Of a DNA stretch of 64,000 nucleotides, positions 8,922 to 17,237 are shown one piece after another. Source of the DNA: Occultella gossypii. GTDB taxonomy: Bacteria > Actinomycetota > Actinomycetes > Actinomycetales > Beutenbergiaceae. The notes under the pieces are model-generated. The model was not told where the DNA came from. It did no database searches and saw nothing but the letters and a program-made list of their open reading frames with translations. The stretch covers positions 415,672 to 479,671 of the forward strand of contig NZ_JAGSHT010000002.1 of assembly GCF_019947135.1 (NCBI RefSeq), written 5' to 3'. The position numbers and the translations under genes were made by a program. Each line of letters opens with the position of its first letter. The first letter of the stretch is position 1.

Positions 8922-9206
8922 TTAGCGGTTGGCGTCGCCGGGCGTATCACCCGGTGCTGTGCCACTACTGCCCTGTTGGGTGCCGGTGGGCACGCTCTGG
9001 GTCTGCGACTCCGGCGGGGCCGCAGGGGCGTCCGTCGTGGAGTTCGGGTCGACGGCGTCGACGTCGTCACGCAGTTCCTTGACCTCCTGCTTGAAGATCT
9101 TCATGGAACGACCGACGTTGCGCGTGATGTCGGGAAGCTTGTTGGCGCCGAAGATCAGGAGAACTACGACGAGCAGCACGATGAGGTGCCAGAGTTGCGG
9201 CCGCAT
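8922..9206 (-). CDS. tatA: Sec-independent protein translocase TatA
   Basis: Pore-forming subunit of the twin-arginine translocase. The 94-residue protein has one N-terminal helix (about residues 5-20) ending in the family signature IFGANKLPDI, then an amphipathic helix (RNVGRSMKIFKQEVKELRDDV), then a Pro/Ser/Thr-rich acidic tail. A GGAGG ribosome binding site precedes the ATG, and a TAGACT hexamer at 9245-9250 may be its -10 box. Transcribed with tatC. No tatB is seen here. Confidence 0.95.
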   Translation of the reverse strand: MRPQLWHLIVLLVVVLLIFGANKLPDITRNVGRSMKIFKQEVKELRDDVDAVDPNSTTDAPAAPPESQTQSVPTGTQQGSSGTAPGDTPGDANR

Positions 9207-9269
9207 GATTGGCCCTCCGCCTTGAGGATGGGTTCTGTGTGGTCAGTCTAACGTCTGTGTGACGCGGTG

Positions 9270-9602
9270 CTAGAACGGCATCCCGATCGAGCGCCACCTG
9301 GCCAGCGTACGCGACCGTCGCACCTGTACGCGCGCGCGCCGCGTGGCGAGATTCTCGGCGCGGCGTGACCGCCAGGTCTCTCGCTGGTCCTCGGTCGCGA
9401 CCAGATCCGGCCGGAACGTGCGCGCCTGGCCTGCGGCGGCCTCGAGTTCGGCGATCTTCGCGGAGAGCTCTCCGAGCACCTGGGACGTCGCTCCCGCCTG
9501 CGCCATCAGTGCCTTCGCCGACCGCCACAGGCGTCGGCCGAGCAGGAAGGCACCCACGAGGGTGGCGAGGACGAGGACCGTCCAGACGCTGAACCAGAGC
9601 AC
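9270..9602 (-). CDS. Small single-span membrane protein of unknown function
   Basis: With the GTG at 9602 the product has 110 residues: a membrane helix at about residues 1-22 (LWFSVWTVLVLATLVGAFLLG), a short coiled-coil-prone region (residues 30-55) and a strongly basic C-terminus rich in Arg (AENLATRRARVQVRRSRTLARW). I do not recognise a family. The open frame extends into pafC, but the part inside that gene is Arg/Pro-rich and looks like a shadow, so the GTG just after the pafC stop is the better start. Lies between pafC and tatA on the same strand. Confidence 0.7.
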   Translation of the reverse strand: MLWFSVWTVLVLATLVGAFLLGRRLWRSAKALMAQAGATSQVLGELSAKIAELEAAAGQARTFRPDLVATEDQRETWRSRRAENLATRRARVQVRRSRTLARWRSIGMPF

Positions 9603-9612
9603 GGGCGCCAGC

Positions 9613-10599
9613 CTACTGGGTGCCGTTGCCGGTGCCGTCGAGCGCTGCGTAGGCGTCCAGCGCCGCCTTGGCCCGCTCGGCGATCGAGGAGGCCACCTCG
9701 GGCGGGTGCACGGCCCGCACGTCGCCGCCGAGGCCGAGCACAAGATTGTGCAGCCAGGCCAGGTTCACCACGTCGAGCTCGACGGCGAACCAGCCCTCCT
9801 CGAGGTCCGTGACGGCGGCGCCGGGGTACTTCTCGGCGACCCAGCGGGCCCGGGAGGCCAGTTCGAGGCGCACGTGCCACTGCGCGGTCGTGAGCTCGGG
9901 GTCGGTGCGCTCGCTCAGGGCCACGTCGGGGTGCGCCGGTGCGTCGGAGTCCAGCACGGTCACCTCGAGCATCCGGTCGAGCCGGAACTGCCGGACGCCA
10001 TCGGCCCGGTGGCACCAGGCGTAGAGGAACCAGCGCTCGGCGTCGGTGAGCAGCTGCAGCGGGTCCACGACGCGTTCGCTGACCACATCGGAGCCGGACA
10101 CGTAGCGCAGCCGCACCTGCTTGCCGTCGGCGAGTGCCGAGCGCAGCGCGGTGAGCCGCTCCCCGACGTCCTCGGCACCGACGTACACGTCGACGGCGTC
10201 GGCGGCGCCCGCCGCCTCCCCCGCTGCGGCCCGGAGCTTGTCGATCGTGGAGACCAGCACCGGGTCGTGCGCCAGCGCCGGCATGGCCTGCAACGAGCGC
10301 AAGGCGACCAGCAGCGCCACTGCCTCCTGCGGGCCGAGCCGCAACGGCCGGTCCATCCCTCGGGCGTCGGTGAGCGTGAGCAGGTTCTGCTCGTGATCGT
10401 CGACCGCGAAGTCGATCAGGTCGTCGGGCAGGTAGCCGGGCGTGCCGGAGACCCACAGCGTGCTGATGTCCAGTAGCACCTGCCCCTCCGTGACCCCGAA
10501 GTGCGCTGCCACGTCCGCGACCGGCACGCTCGGGTGGTTCTCGAGGTAGGTGATCAGGGCGAGCATGCGGACCAGCCGGTCCTCGGCGGTCTCGGCCAT
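9613..10599 (-). CDS. pafC: WYL-domain transcriptional regulator PafC
   Basis: Partner of PafB; in mycobacteria the PafBC pair activates the LexA-independent DNA-damage response. The 328 residues comprise an N-terminal winged helix (residues 5-60, with VADVAAHFGVTEGQVLLDI) and a WYL domain in the middle (KQVRLRYVSGSDVVSERVVDPLQLL), followed by the C-terminal WCX extension. The ATG overlaps the pafB stop by one base (TGATG). No proteasome genes (pafA, prcBA, pup) are nearby, so the pair is kept apart from the pupylation locus it was named after. Confidence 0.93.
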   Translation of the reverse strand: MAETAEDRLVRMLALITYLENHPSVPVADVAAHFGVTEGQVLLDISTLWVSGTPGYLPDDLIDFAVDDHEQNLLTLTDARGMDRPLRLGPQEAVALLVALRSLQAMPALAHDPVLVSTIDKLRAAAGEAAGAADAVDVYVGAEDVGERLTALRSALADGKQVRLRYVSGSDVVSERVVDPLQLLTDAERWFLYAWCHRADGVRQFRLDRMLEVTVLDSDAPAHPDVALSERTDPELTTAQWHVRLELASRARWVAEKYPGAAVTDLEEGWFAVELDVVNLAWLHNLVLGLGGDVRAVHPPEVASSIAERAKAALDAYAALDGTGNGTQ

Positions 10600-11603
10600 C
10601 AGGACTCCCCTCCCAGGCTCGCGGCCGGCCGCAGGCGCGCCAGCACCGCCTCCCGCAGTCGCGGGGGGTCGAGCACCAGGACCGCGTCCCCGTAGCCGAC
10701 CAGCTCCTCCGCGAACAGGTCCAGGTCGCTGATGTCGACGGCGATCACGTCCCGGTCCGAGGGACGGGGCACCTGCGCCGGTGGTGACGACTGCGCCGAC
10801 CCGGCCCCCGCCGTCGGGCTCTCGATCTCGACGGCGCGGGCGCGCAGCGCCGACGCACGCTCGGGACGCAGCGCCAGGGTGGCGCGGATGATCGGCGCCT
10901 CCCGGTGTGCGCTCGCCCGGTCGGGCACCTGGACGGTCCCGGGTTCGCCGATGCGGCTGACCCGCCCCACGATCCGGGACATCCGGAACTCACGCTCGGC
11001 GGCCCGGTCGACGTCATGGCCGACGAGGTACCAACCGCGGTCCTTGGCGTACAGGCGCCAGGGCTCGACCGTGCGCTGCTTGGTCCGGCCGGTGTTCGCG
11101 GCCCGGTAGGTGAACCGGACCGTGATGCGGTCCGCGATCGCGTCCAGGAGGGCGCCGAAGTTCGCGTCGGGACCGCGCACCCGCAGCGCCAGGCCGGCGT
11201 GCAGGGCGGCGTCCTCGAGCTCGCTGACCGCCCGCACCTTCGTCAGCGCCCGGCGCGACTGTGCGGACAGGGTCGAGTCCTGCCAGACCTCGGCGGCGAG
11301 CGAGAGCGCTCCGACCTCGGCCGGCGTGAACGCCACCGGTGGCATGTCGTAGGAATCGGTGTCGATCCGGTAGCCGATGTCGTCCTCGTGGGCGGCGTCG
11401 GTCAGGGTGACGATCGGGACGCCGAGGGTGCGCAGCGCCTCCTTGTCCCGCTCGAACATCCGGTCGAACGCCGCGTCGTTCTTGGCGTCGGCGTAGCCGT
11501 TCACGCCGCGTCGGATCTGCGACTTCGTCATCCGGTGGGGTGTGTTGGCCAGCGCGATCACCAGATCCAGCAGCCGTTCCGCGGGTTCCACACGCTCACT
11601 CAT
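10599..11603 (-). CDS. pafB: WYL-domain transcriptional regulator PafB
   Basis: First member of the PafBC heterodimer, a DNA-damage response activator. The 334 residues start with a winged helix-turn-helix (residues 5-60, MTKSQIRRGVNGY), then a WYL domain whose ligand-binding core reads ITVRFTYRAANTGRTKQRTVEPWRL. A Pro/Ser-rich linker precedes the C-terminal part. The ATG has TAGCCT 6 bases upstream and no ribosome binding site, so the mRNA is probably leaderless. The promoter faces that of the divergent DUF3866 gene across only 31 bases. Confidence 0.93.
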   Translation of the reverse strand: MSERVEPAERLLDLVIALANTPHRMTKSQIRRGVNGYADAKNDAAFDRMFERDKEALRTLGVPIVTLTDAAHEDDIGYRIDTDSYDMPPVAFTPAEVGALSLAAEVWQDSTLSAQSRRALTKVRAVSELEDAALHAGLALRVRGPDANFGALLDAIADRITVRFTYRAANTGRTKQRTVEPWRLYAKDRGWYLVGHDVDRAAEREFRMSRIVGRVSRIGEPGTVQVPDRASAHREAPIIRATLALRPERASALRARAVEIESPTAGAGSAQSSPPAQVPRPSDRDVIAVDISDLDLFAEELVGYGDAVLVLDPPRLREAVLARLRPAASLGGES

Positions 11604-11634
11604 ACTGCGAGGCTAGTCGCGATAGGTTGCCGGG
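11604..11634. promoter_or_regulatory. Face-to-face leaderless promoters of pafB and the DUF3866 gene
   Basis: On the minus strand TAGCCT (11615-11610) is 6 bases before the pafB ATG. On the plus strand TAGGTT (11623-11628) is 6 bases before the DUF3866 ATG. The two -10 boxes are separated by 7 bases, so each -35 region would fall inside the other gene, and the polymerases should compete. Confidence 0.6.
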
Positions 11635-12750
11635 ATGATCAACTGGCGCGACGGCGTGGTGCGCTCCCTGGGCAGGAGCTGGCCCGGGTCCCTCGAACTC
11701 GAGGTCGACATCGAGGGCGGACCGAGCGGCATCCGGGCGTTGGCCTACCCGGAACTGGTCGGTTCGCCGGAGGTCGGCGACCGGGTCATCGTCACGACGT
11801 CGGCGCTCACCCGCGGCCTCGGCACGGGCGGCTACGCGCTCGTGGCGGCGCTTCCGGACCGGCTGCCCCCGGACCCGCCCGCCGGACCCGGACACATCGT
11901 CAAGGCTCGCTACACGCCGCTCCAGACGATGGTCCTCGGGGTGGACGAACAGGAGTCCGCCCACCACGAGCTGCTGCGCGACGCCGACGACCTCGCCGGC
12001 CTGCCGGTGGTGGTCGCGGACCTGCACTCCGCACTGCCCGCCATCGTGGCCGGGGCGCGGCTCGAAGCCGCGCGGGCCGGGCTCGTGACGCCGCGGGTCG
12101 CGTACGTGATGACCGACGGCGGAGCGTTGCCGGCCTGGTTCTCCCGGACCATCGGGGCGTTGCGGGAGTCTGGCTGGGTCTCGGCGACGATCACCGTCGG
12201 GCAGTCGTTCGGCGGCGACTTCGAGGCGGTCACGGTGCACACGGGCCTGCTCGCCGCCGCCCTCGTGGTCGAGGCCGACCTGGTGGTCGTGGCGCAGGGC
12301 CCGGGGAACCTCGGAACCGGCACGAGATGGGGTTTCTCCGGCGTGAGCGCCGGTGAGGCGGTCAATGCCACCGCCGTGCTGGGCGGCCGGCCGGTCGCAT
12401 CCCTGCGCGTCTCCGGCTCTGACGCTCGGGAGCGGCACCTGGGCATCTCGCACCACAGCCTGACCGCGTACGGGCGGGTCGCCCTCGCTCCCGCGGACGT
12501 CGCGGTGCCGGTGTTCGACGGCGATCTGGCGCCGTTGGGTGCGCGCGTCGACGAACAGGCCGCGCTGCTCGAGACGGCCCCGGCCGGTCACCGGCTGGTG
12601 CGGATCGGCACCGAGGGTCTGTTGCCCGCGCTCGCGGCCACGCCGGTGCGGCTGTCCACGATGGGCCGAGGGCTCGAGGAGGACCCTGCGTCGTTCCTCG
12701 CGGCGGGCGCCGCGGGGGTGCACGCATTGCGGATGGCAGCCGGGAGCTGA
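11635..12750 (+). CDS. DUF3866 family protein
   Basis: Actinobacterial protein of unknown function, 371 residues, often found beside pafBC. The N-terminal 70 residues form a beta-rich part (GSLELEVDIEGG, GDRVIVTTSALTRGLGTGGYA). The remainder alternates strands and helices with conserved-looking glycine and histidine segments (DLHSALPAI, AQGPGNLGTGTRWGFSG, LGISHHSLTAYG). No membrane helix or signal peptide. Leaderless start with TAGGTT 6 bases upstream. Divergence from pafB over a shared promoter suggests linked expression, but no role in the damage response is shown. Confidence 0.85.
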   Translation: MINWRDGVVRSLGRSWPGSLELEVDIEGGPSGIRALAYPELVGSPEVGDRVIVTTSALTRGLGTGGYALVAALPDRLPPDPPAGPGHIVKARYTPLQTMVLGVDEQESAHHELLRDADDLAGLPVVVADLHSALPAIVAGARLEAARAGLVTPRVAYVMTDGGALPAWFSRTIGALRESGWVSATITVGQSFGGDFEAVTVHTGLLAAALVVEADLVVVAQGPGNLGTGTRWGFSGVSAGEAVNATAVLGGRPVASLRVSGSDARERHLGISHHSLTAYGRVALAPADVAVPVFDGDLAPLGARVDEQAALLETAPAGHRLVRIGTEGLLPALAATPVRLSTMGRGLEEDPASFLAAGAAGVHALRMAAGS

Positions 12751-12805
12751 CGCTCGCACCCTGCGCCCGGAAGGTCGCGGGCCCCGGATCGTCGGACTCG
12801 GTCGA

Positions 12806-13252
12806 TCAGGGCGCGCCGCCGCCCTCGTGGGCAGCGACCAGGCTCGCCAGCCGGCTCGCCGAGGCCCGGCCCCGCTCGCCGTCGACCCGTTGGATCGCCA
12901 TGACCGCCAGCGTACGTCCGTCGGCGAGGTCGAGCTGGACCCAGTCGCGCTCGCCGAACCGGACCGAGACGATCTCCGCCCACTCCAGGCGATGGGTCAG
13001 GATGACGTTGCGGACGGTGAGCCCGTCGGCGTCGGGCACGGCCCTGACGCCGGCCTGTCGGGCGAGGAAGGCACAGACGAGCCCGACGATCACGGCGGCG
13101 GCGATCTGGTCCGGCACGCGGGGCTCGTCCAACCGGTTCAGGACCACCACGAACACGACCAGGCCGGCGACCAACCAGACCACGATCACCAGGCACGCGA
13201 TCCGGGTCGCCCGCGGGCGGAATGGTGCGTAGGGATCGGGGTCGGTGGCCAT
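12806..13252 (-). CDS. PH-domain membrane protein
   Basis: 148-residue protein: a short polar N-terminus (MATDPDPYAPFRPR), two membrane helices (about 20-40 and 50-68), then a bacterial pleckstrin-homology-like domain (AVPDADGLTVRNVILTHRLEW then IVSVRFGERDWVQLDL). Function unknown; similar proteins are common in actinobacteria. The ATG at 13252 is chosen because upstream codons are Arg/His-rich shadow of hisG. It is the last gene of the ribX-ribY-hisE-hisG series, 11 bases after hisG, and may be cotranscribed. Confidence 0.82.
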   Translation of the reverse strand: MATDPDPYAPFRPRATRIACLVIVVWLVAGLVVFVVVLNRLDEPRVPDQIAAAVIVGLVCAFLARQAGVRAVPDADGLTVRNVILTHRLEWAEIVSVRFGERDWVQLDLADGRTLAVMAIQRVDGERGRASASRLASLVAAHEGGGAP

Positions 13253-13263
13253 GTCGCGGAGCC

Positions 13264-14109
13264 CTACAGGCGACTCGCGGTGATGGCGGTGACGATGATG
13301 GCGCGCGCGCCGACGTCGTACAGCTCGTCCATCACGGCATTCGTCCGCTCGCGCGGGACCATCGCGCGTACCGCCGCCCACCCGGTGCGATGCAACGGCG
13401 AAACCGTCGGGGACTCGAGGCCGGGTGTGATGGACACGGCCGCGTCCACCTTCTCGACCGGGCAGTCGTAGTCCATGAGGACGTACTGGCGCGCCACCAG
13501 CACACCGTGCAGGCGCCGGTCGAGCACCGTCAGGCCCGGCTTCGGATCCGCGTTCGGGCGGATCAGGACCGCCTCGGACTGCAGGATCGGGTCGCCGAAG
13601 ACCTGCAGGCCGGCGGCTCGGAGGGTGCTGCCGGTCTCCACGACGTCGGCGACCAGGTCGGCGACGCCGAGCTGGACGGTGGACTCGATGGCACCGTCGA
13701 GGCGGACCACGTCGGCGGTGATGCCCCGGTCGGTCAGGTAGTTGCGTACCAGCACCTCGTAGGAGGTGGCCACGCGCTTGCCCTCGATGTCCTCGAGGCG
13801 GCTCACGCTGCCCTCCGGCCCGGCGAACCGGAACGTCGACCCGGCGAAGCCGAGCGCCCGATGTTCCAGGGCGTCGACGCCGGAGTCCAGGAGCAGGTCC
13901 CGGCCGGTGATCCCGGCGTCGACCACGCCGGCGCCCACGTACACGGCGATGTCCCGGGGACGCAGGAAGAAGAACTCCACGTCGTTCTCCGGGTCCGGCA
14001 GGACCAGTTCGCGTCCACCGTCGCGGCGCTGGCGGTAGCCCGCCTCGCGGAGCATGTGGGTGGCGGGCTCGGAGAGGGAGCCCTTGTTCGGCACGGCGAT
14101 TCGCAACAC
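13264..14109 (-). CDS. hisG: ATP phosphoribosyltransferase
   Basis: First enzyme of histidine biosynthesis, joining ATP and PRPP to give phosphoribosyl-ATP; feedback-inhibited by histidine. With the GTG at 14109 (AAGG upstream) the product has 281 residues, the long-form length with a C-terminal regulatory ACT-like domain. Visible are the N-terminal [11 protein letters not shown], the PRPP-binding region around [16 protein letters not shown], and the C-terminal [17 protein letters not shown]. It follows hisE after a gap of about 80 bases. Confidence 0.95.
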   Translation of the reverse strand: MLRIAVPNKGSLSEPATHMLREAGYRQRRDGGRELVLPDPENDVEFFFLRPRDIAVYVGAGVVDAGITGRDLLLDSGVDALEHRALGFAGSTFRFAGPEGSVSRLEDIEGKRVATSYEVLVRNYLTDRGITADVVRLDGAIESTVQLGVADLVADVVETGSTLRAAGLQVFGDPILQSEAVLIRPNADPKPGLTVLDRRLHGVLVARQYVLMDYDCPVEKVDAAVSITPGLESPTVSPLHRTGWAAVRAMVPRERTNAVMDELYDVGARAIIVTAITASRL

Positions 14110-14188
14110 GTCGTCAACCTTGTTGGTTCGTGCCCCGGGGGCCGGGGCGGAGTTTCGGTGGCTAGCTGGTGGGGTGCCCTGCTTCCGC

Positions 14189-14452
14189 TCAGAGGTAGCG
14201 GTACACGTCCTGTGGGGTGAGGCCCTTCGCGACCATGAGCACCTGCAGGTGGTAGATGAGCTGGGAGATCTCCTCGGCGGTCTCGGCGTCGGTCTGGTAC
14301 TCCGCGGCCATCCACACCTCGGCGGCCTCCTCGACGATCTTCTTGCCGATGGCATGTACGCCGGCGTCCAGCTGCGCCACCGTGCCGGAGCCCTCGGGTC
14401 GGCTGATGGACTTCTCCCGCAGTTCGGCGTACAGGTCGTCGAAGGTCTTCAC
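14189..14452 (-). CDS. hisE: Phosphoribosyl-ATP pyrophosphatase
   Basis: Second step of histidine synthesis, removing pyrophosphate from phosphoribosyl-ATP. The GTG at 14452 gives 87 residues ([10 protein letters not shown]) with the MazG-like helical core [18 protein letters not shown] and [14 protein letters not shown] holding the acidic metal ligands. An ATG 7 codons upstream (14473) would overlap ribY by 11 bases; the mycobacterial protein has a similar short extension, so that start is also possible. Split from the other his genes and placed with hisG. Confidence 0.93.
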   Translation of the reverse strand: MKTFDDLYAELREKSISRPEGSGTVAQLDAGVHAIGKKIVEEAAEVWMAAEYQTDAETAEEISQLIYHLQVLMVAKGLTPQDVYRYL

Positions 14453-14462
14453 GGCCCCGAGC

Positions 14463-15485
14463 CTACTCGGCACCGATCAGGTCGTTGGTGTACGCCTCCG
14501 ATGCTGAGACGGGCGCGGTGATGAGCGCGGTCTGGGTCATGAACTCCACCATCTGCTCCCAGGTCGCGTCGTCCTGGGTCCCCCACGGGCCCTCGAGATC
14601 GCCGTAGAGCGGGATGGTCTCCTCGGCGGTGGCCAGGGTGATGGCCTCCTGCTCGGCGGTCATGGTGCCCGGCACCTCTTCGGCAGCGGCGTCGGCCGCG
14701 ACCTGCGGGTCCGCGGCGATGTCCGCGACGGCACGCCCGACGGCGGTGATCACCGCAGCGAGTGCGTCGGGTTCGGCGGCGAGCACGTCGTCCGTGGTGC
14801 CCAGGCCGATGCCGACGAGCGGGATGTCGGTCCCGATCGGGACACCGCGGACGGCCAGGCCGGTGGCCCGGAACTGCGGGATGTCATTGTTGGCGTAGCC
14901 CATGACGGCGTCGACGTGCCCCTCGGCCAGGGCGCTCTGCTGGGTGAAGCCGACGTGTTCGATGGTGACGTCATCGGTGGTCAGGCCGGCGGCGTCGAGC
15001 ATGGCGAGCAGGCCGAAGTAGGTCTCGCCGAAGGGGCCCGGGACGCCGATGCTGTGCCCGGCGAGATCGGCCGCGGAGACGATCTCGGAGTCCTCGGGGA
15101 CGATGAGCGTGACCGGGTAGGTCTGGTAGAGGGTCGCGATGCTGACCACCGGGGTCCCCTGTGAGCGGGCCTGCAGCATCTCGTCGCCCCCGGCGACGAC
15201 GACGTCCTCGGTGCCACCGGCCAGCGCACCGAACAGGTCCTCGGACTCGCCGTGATGGCGCAGCGTCACGTCGACCCCGGCGTCTTCGAAGTAGCCCTGC
15301 TGCGCGGCGACATAGAACGGCGCGAACTGGACGTTCGGAACGTACGTCAGGCCGATGGTGAGCTCGGGCAGGTCGGTAGCCCCGCCGTCGGGCTCCTCGG
15401 CGCCGCAGGCAGCGAGGCCGAGGGTGAGGGCCGCGGCGCCGGTGAGTGCCGCGAGGATGCGGACGGGGTGCTCGGTCAGAGCCAT
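14463..15485 (-). CDS. ribY: Riboflavin-type ABC importer, substrate-binding lipoprotein RibY
   Basis: Extracytoplasmic binding protein of the NMT1/THI5-like fold. The 340 residues begin with a lipoprotein signal peptide whose lipobox is LAAC with Cys27. The mature part reads [20 protein letters not shown], close to thiamine-precursor binding proteins (ThiY) and to RibY. The choice of riboflavin rests on the FMN riboswitch upstream: RibXY systems are known from comparative genomics to carry this switch and to import riboflavin. The start overlaps ribX by 10 bases. No ATPase gene lies nearby, so a shared one must serve the transporter. If the riboswitch is ignored, a pyrimidine-precursor transporter would be the alternative. 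Confidence 0.8.
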   Translation of the reverse strand: MALTEHPVRILAALTGAAALTLGLAACGAEEPDGGATDLPELTIGLTYVPNVQFAPFYVAAQQGYFEDAGVDVTLRHHGESEDLFGALAGGTEDVVVAGGDEMLQARSQGTPVVSIATLYQTYPVTLIVPEDSEIVSAADLAGHSIGVPGPFGETYFGLLAMLDAAGLTTDDVTIEHVGFTQQSALAEGHVDAVMGYANNDIPQFRATGLAVRGVPIGTDIPLVGIGLGTTDDVLAAEPDALAAVITAVGRAVADIAADPQVAADAAAEEVPGTMTAEQEAITLATAEETIPLYGDLEGPWGTQDDATWEQMVEFMTQTALITAPVSASEAYTNDLIGAE

Positions 15486-16213
15486 TGGATGCGCCTTTCG
15501 AGTGAGCGGATGAGGTAGAAGACGCTGATCGCGAGGGCGACGAGCGCGACGAGCACGGCGAACATGCCCTCGACGTCGGAGCGGTCCCGGTAGACGGAGA
15601 GCAACAGGCCGAGGCCTTGGCCGCCCATCACGAACTCGCCCACCACGGCCCCGGTGACGGACAGCACGAAGCCGTTCCGGATGCCGGCGAGCAGGGCCGG
15701 CAGCGCGAGGGGGCCCTCGATGTGGACGAGCAGGCGCCAGCGTCCGGCGCCGTCGACCTTCGCGGCGCCGATCACGTCCGGGTCGAGGGTGCTCAGGCCG
15801 AGGGTGGTGTTCACGAAGATCGGGAAGAAGACCAGCAGGGCGCAGAGCAGGGCGGTGGGCAGCAGTCCGTAGCCGAACCAGACCACCAGCAGCGGGGCGA
15901 GGGCGACGGCGGGGATCGCCTGGGAGGCGGCGAGGTAGGGCCCGATCGCGGAGGCCACGAGGCGGGACCGGGCGACGAGGTAGCCGAGCGGCACGGCCAC
16001 GGCGAGCCCGAGCAGGCTGCCGAGCACCGCCTCGGTGAGCGTGTGCCCGGCAAAGCCGAGCAGGCCACCCTCACGCAGTTCGAGGACGAACCGGGAGGCC
16101 ACCGCGGTGGGGGTCGGGAGGACCCGGTCCGGCAGCAGCGTTGCCAAGCCCTGCCAAGCGATCAGTCCGAGCGCGCCGAATGCGACGGGTGCGACGAGAT
16201 CCTCGCGGGCCAC
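15476..16213 (-). CDS. ribX: Riboflavin-type ABC importer, permease RibX
   Basis: Inner-membrane permease of the BPD_transp_1 family, 245 residues with about six helices. The ATPase-coupling EAA-like loop is seen as DVIGAAKVDGAGRWRLLVHIEGPLALP. The GTG at 16213 is chosen because an AAGGAG site sits 7-8 bases upstream; that site is the strand of a hairpin controlled by the FMN riboswitch. Upstream codons in the same frame are Arg-rich and overlap the switch, so they are not coding. First gene of the ribX-ribY-hisE-hisG group. Confidence 0.83.
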   Translation of the reverse strand: MAREDLVAPVAFGALGLIAWQGLATLLPDRVLPTPTAVASRFVLELREGGLLGFAGHTLTEAVLGSLLGLAVAVPLGYLVARSRLVASAIGPYLAASQAIPAVALAPLLVVWFGYGLLPTALLCALLVFFPIFVNTTLGLSTLDPDVIGAAKVDGAGRWRLLVHIEGPLALPALLAGIRNGFVLSVTGAVVGEFVMGGQGLGLLLSVYRDRSDVEGMFAVLVALVALAISVFYLIRSLERRIQWL

Positions 16214-16222
16214 CTGCCGTTC

Positions 16223-16251
16223 TCCTTCCCCAGGCGTACCCCGGGGAAGGA
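16223..16251 (-). promoter_or_regulatory. Ribosome-site-hiding hairpin of the FMN riboswitch
   Basis: Perfect 9-base inverted repeat: TCCTTCCCC (RNA 5' arm, 16251-16243) pairs with GGGGAAGGA (16231-16223), with an 11-base loop. The 3' arm contains most of the AAGGAG site for ribX. With no T-run after it, this points to control of translation rather than termination. Confidence 0.75.
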
Positions 16252-16300
16252 CGGCGCGCCGCGCGTCCGTCCGTCGACGCCGGGACTGACCCGACGCCGC

Positions 16301-16427
16301 GTGCATCCTCCCATCCGGACTTTAACCGTCGGTCCTGGAGTTCCACCAGGTCAACCGACCACTGACGAGCAGTGGCCGGGTCGCGGACTATCACCGCCGG
16401 CTCGGACTTTCACCGACCCCGGAGCAC
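16301..16427 (-). promoter_or_regulatory. FMN riboswitch (RFN element) upstream of ribX
   Basis: Conserved aptamer segments appear in order on the minus strand: GGGGTCGGTGAAAGTCC, GCCGGCGGTGATAGTCCGCG, a variable hairpin (CCACTG with CAGTGG), GACCTGGTGGAACTCCAGG, GACCGACGGTTAAAGTC and GGATGGGAG. The ends close as P1: GTGC-TCC (5') with GGA-T-GCAC (3'). FMN binding in this class turns expression off. A CAGAAT hexamer at 16443-16448 is a plausible -10 box, placing the transcript start just ahead of P1. Confidence 0.95.
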
Positions 16428-16545
16428 GTTCTTGCTGATCCGATTCTGACACACCCGGACAGCCCCATGCGTATGACGACGGTCACGACCGGACTGCGAG
16501 ATGCCGCGGCCGTGTTCCGGGCGAGCAATCAGGGCGGGTTCGGCG

Positions 16546-17211
16546 TCAGTCCCGGTAGGCCGCCTCGGCGAGCTCGCGCAGGGCGCTGATCTCGGCGTTC
16601 GGGTCGTCGGCGGAGTAGACCGCGGAGCCCGCCACGAACATGTTCGCGCCGGCCTGCGCGGCGGTGCCGATCGTGGTCCGGGACACGCCACCGTCGACCT
16701 GCACCCAGATGTCGGCGCCGAGCGCGGTGATGGCGTCCCGGGTGCGCCGGATCTTCGGCAGCGTGCCCTCGATGAAGGACTGACCCCCGAAACCGGGCTC
16801 CACGGTCATGACGAGCACCATGTCGAACTCGGGCAGCAGGTCCAGATAGGGCTCGATGCCGGTGCCGGGCTTCAGCGCGATCGCCGCCCGTGCCCCACGC
16901 TTGCGCAGCTCGCGCGCGAGCCGCACCGGCGCGCTCGACGCCTCGACGTGGAACGTCACCGACTTCGCACCGGCCTCTGCGAACGCGGGCGCCCACGTGT
17001 CCGGGTCCTCGATCATCAGGTGCACGTCGGCGGGCAGCTCGGTGCGGGCGAGGAGCCGCTCCACCACCGGCAGGCCGAACGTGAGGTTCGGCACGAAGTG
17101 GTTGTCCATGACGTCCAGGTGCACGAAGTCGGCGGCGGAGATCCGCCCGACCTCCCCGGCCAGGTCGGACAGGTCGGAGTTCAGCACGCTGGGAGAGATG
17201 AGGATGCCCAT
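16546..17211 (-). CDS. rpe: Ribulose-phosphate 3-epimerase
   Basis: Pentose phosphate pathway enzyme interconverting ribulose 5-phosphate and xylulose 5-phosphate. The 221-residue TIM barrel shows [14 protein letters not shown], the metal and catalytic segment [36 protein letters not shown] and VDGGVSRTT, complete for the family. TACGCT lies 7 bases before the ATG and no ribosome site is seen, suggesting a leaderless start although rsmB ends only 26 bases upstream. In related genomes rpe is followed by the riboflavin biosynthesis genes; here the FMN riboswitch and importer follow. Confidence 0.96.
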   Translation of the reverse strand: MGILISPSVLNSDLSDLAGEVGRISAADFVHLDVMDNHFVPNLTFGLPVVERLLARTELPADVHLMIEDPDTWAPAFAEAGAKSVTFHVEASSAPVRLARELRKRGARAAIALKPGTGIEPYLDLLPEFDMVLVMTVEPGFGGQSFIEGTLPKIRRTRDAITALGADIWVQVDGGVSRTTIGTAAQAGANMFVAGSAVYSADDPNAEISALRELAEAAYRD

Positions 17212-17237
17212 ACCGGCGAGCGTAGTGCCGCGGAGCG

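Noticed and set aside
14463..16213. Thiamine-precursor transporter (ThiXY) reading of ribXY
   Set aside because: The binding protein fold would allow it, but the leader is an FMN element and not a TPP riboswitch, which has different conserved segments.
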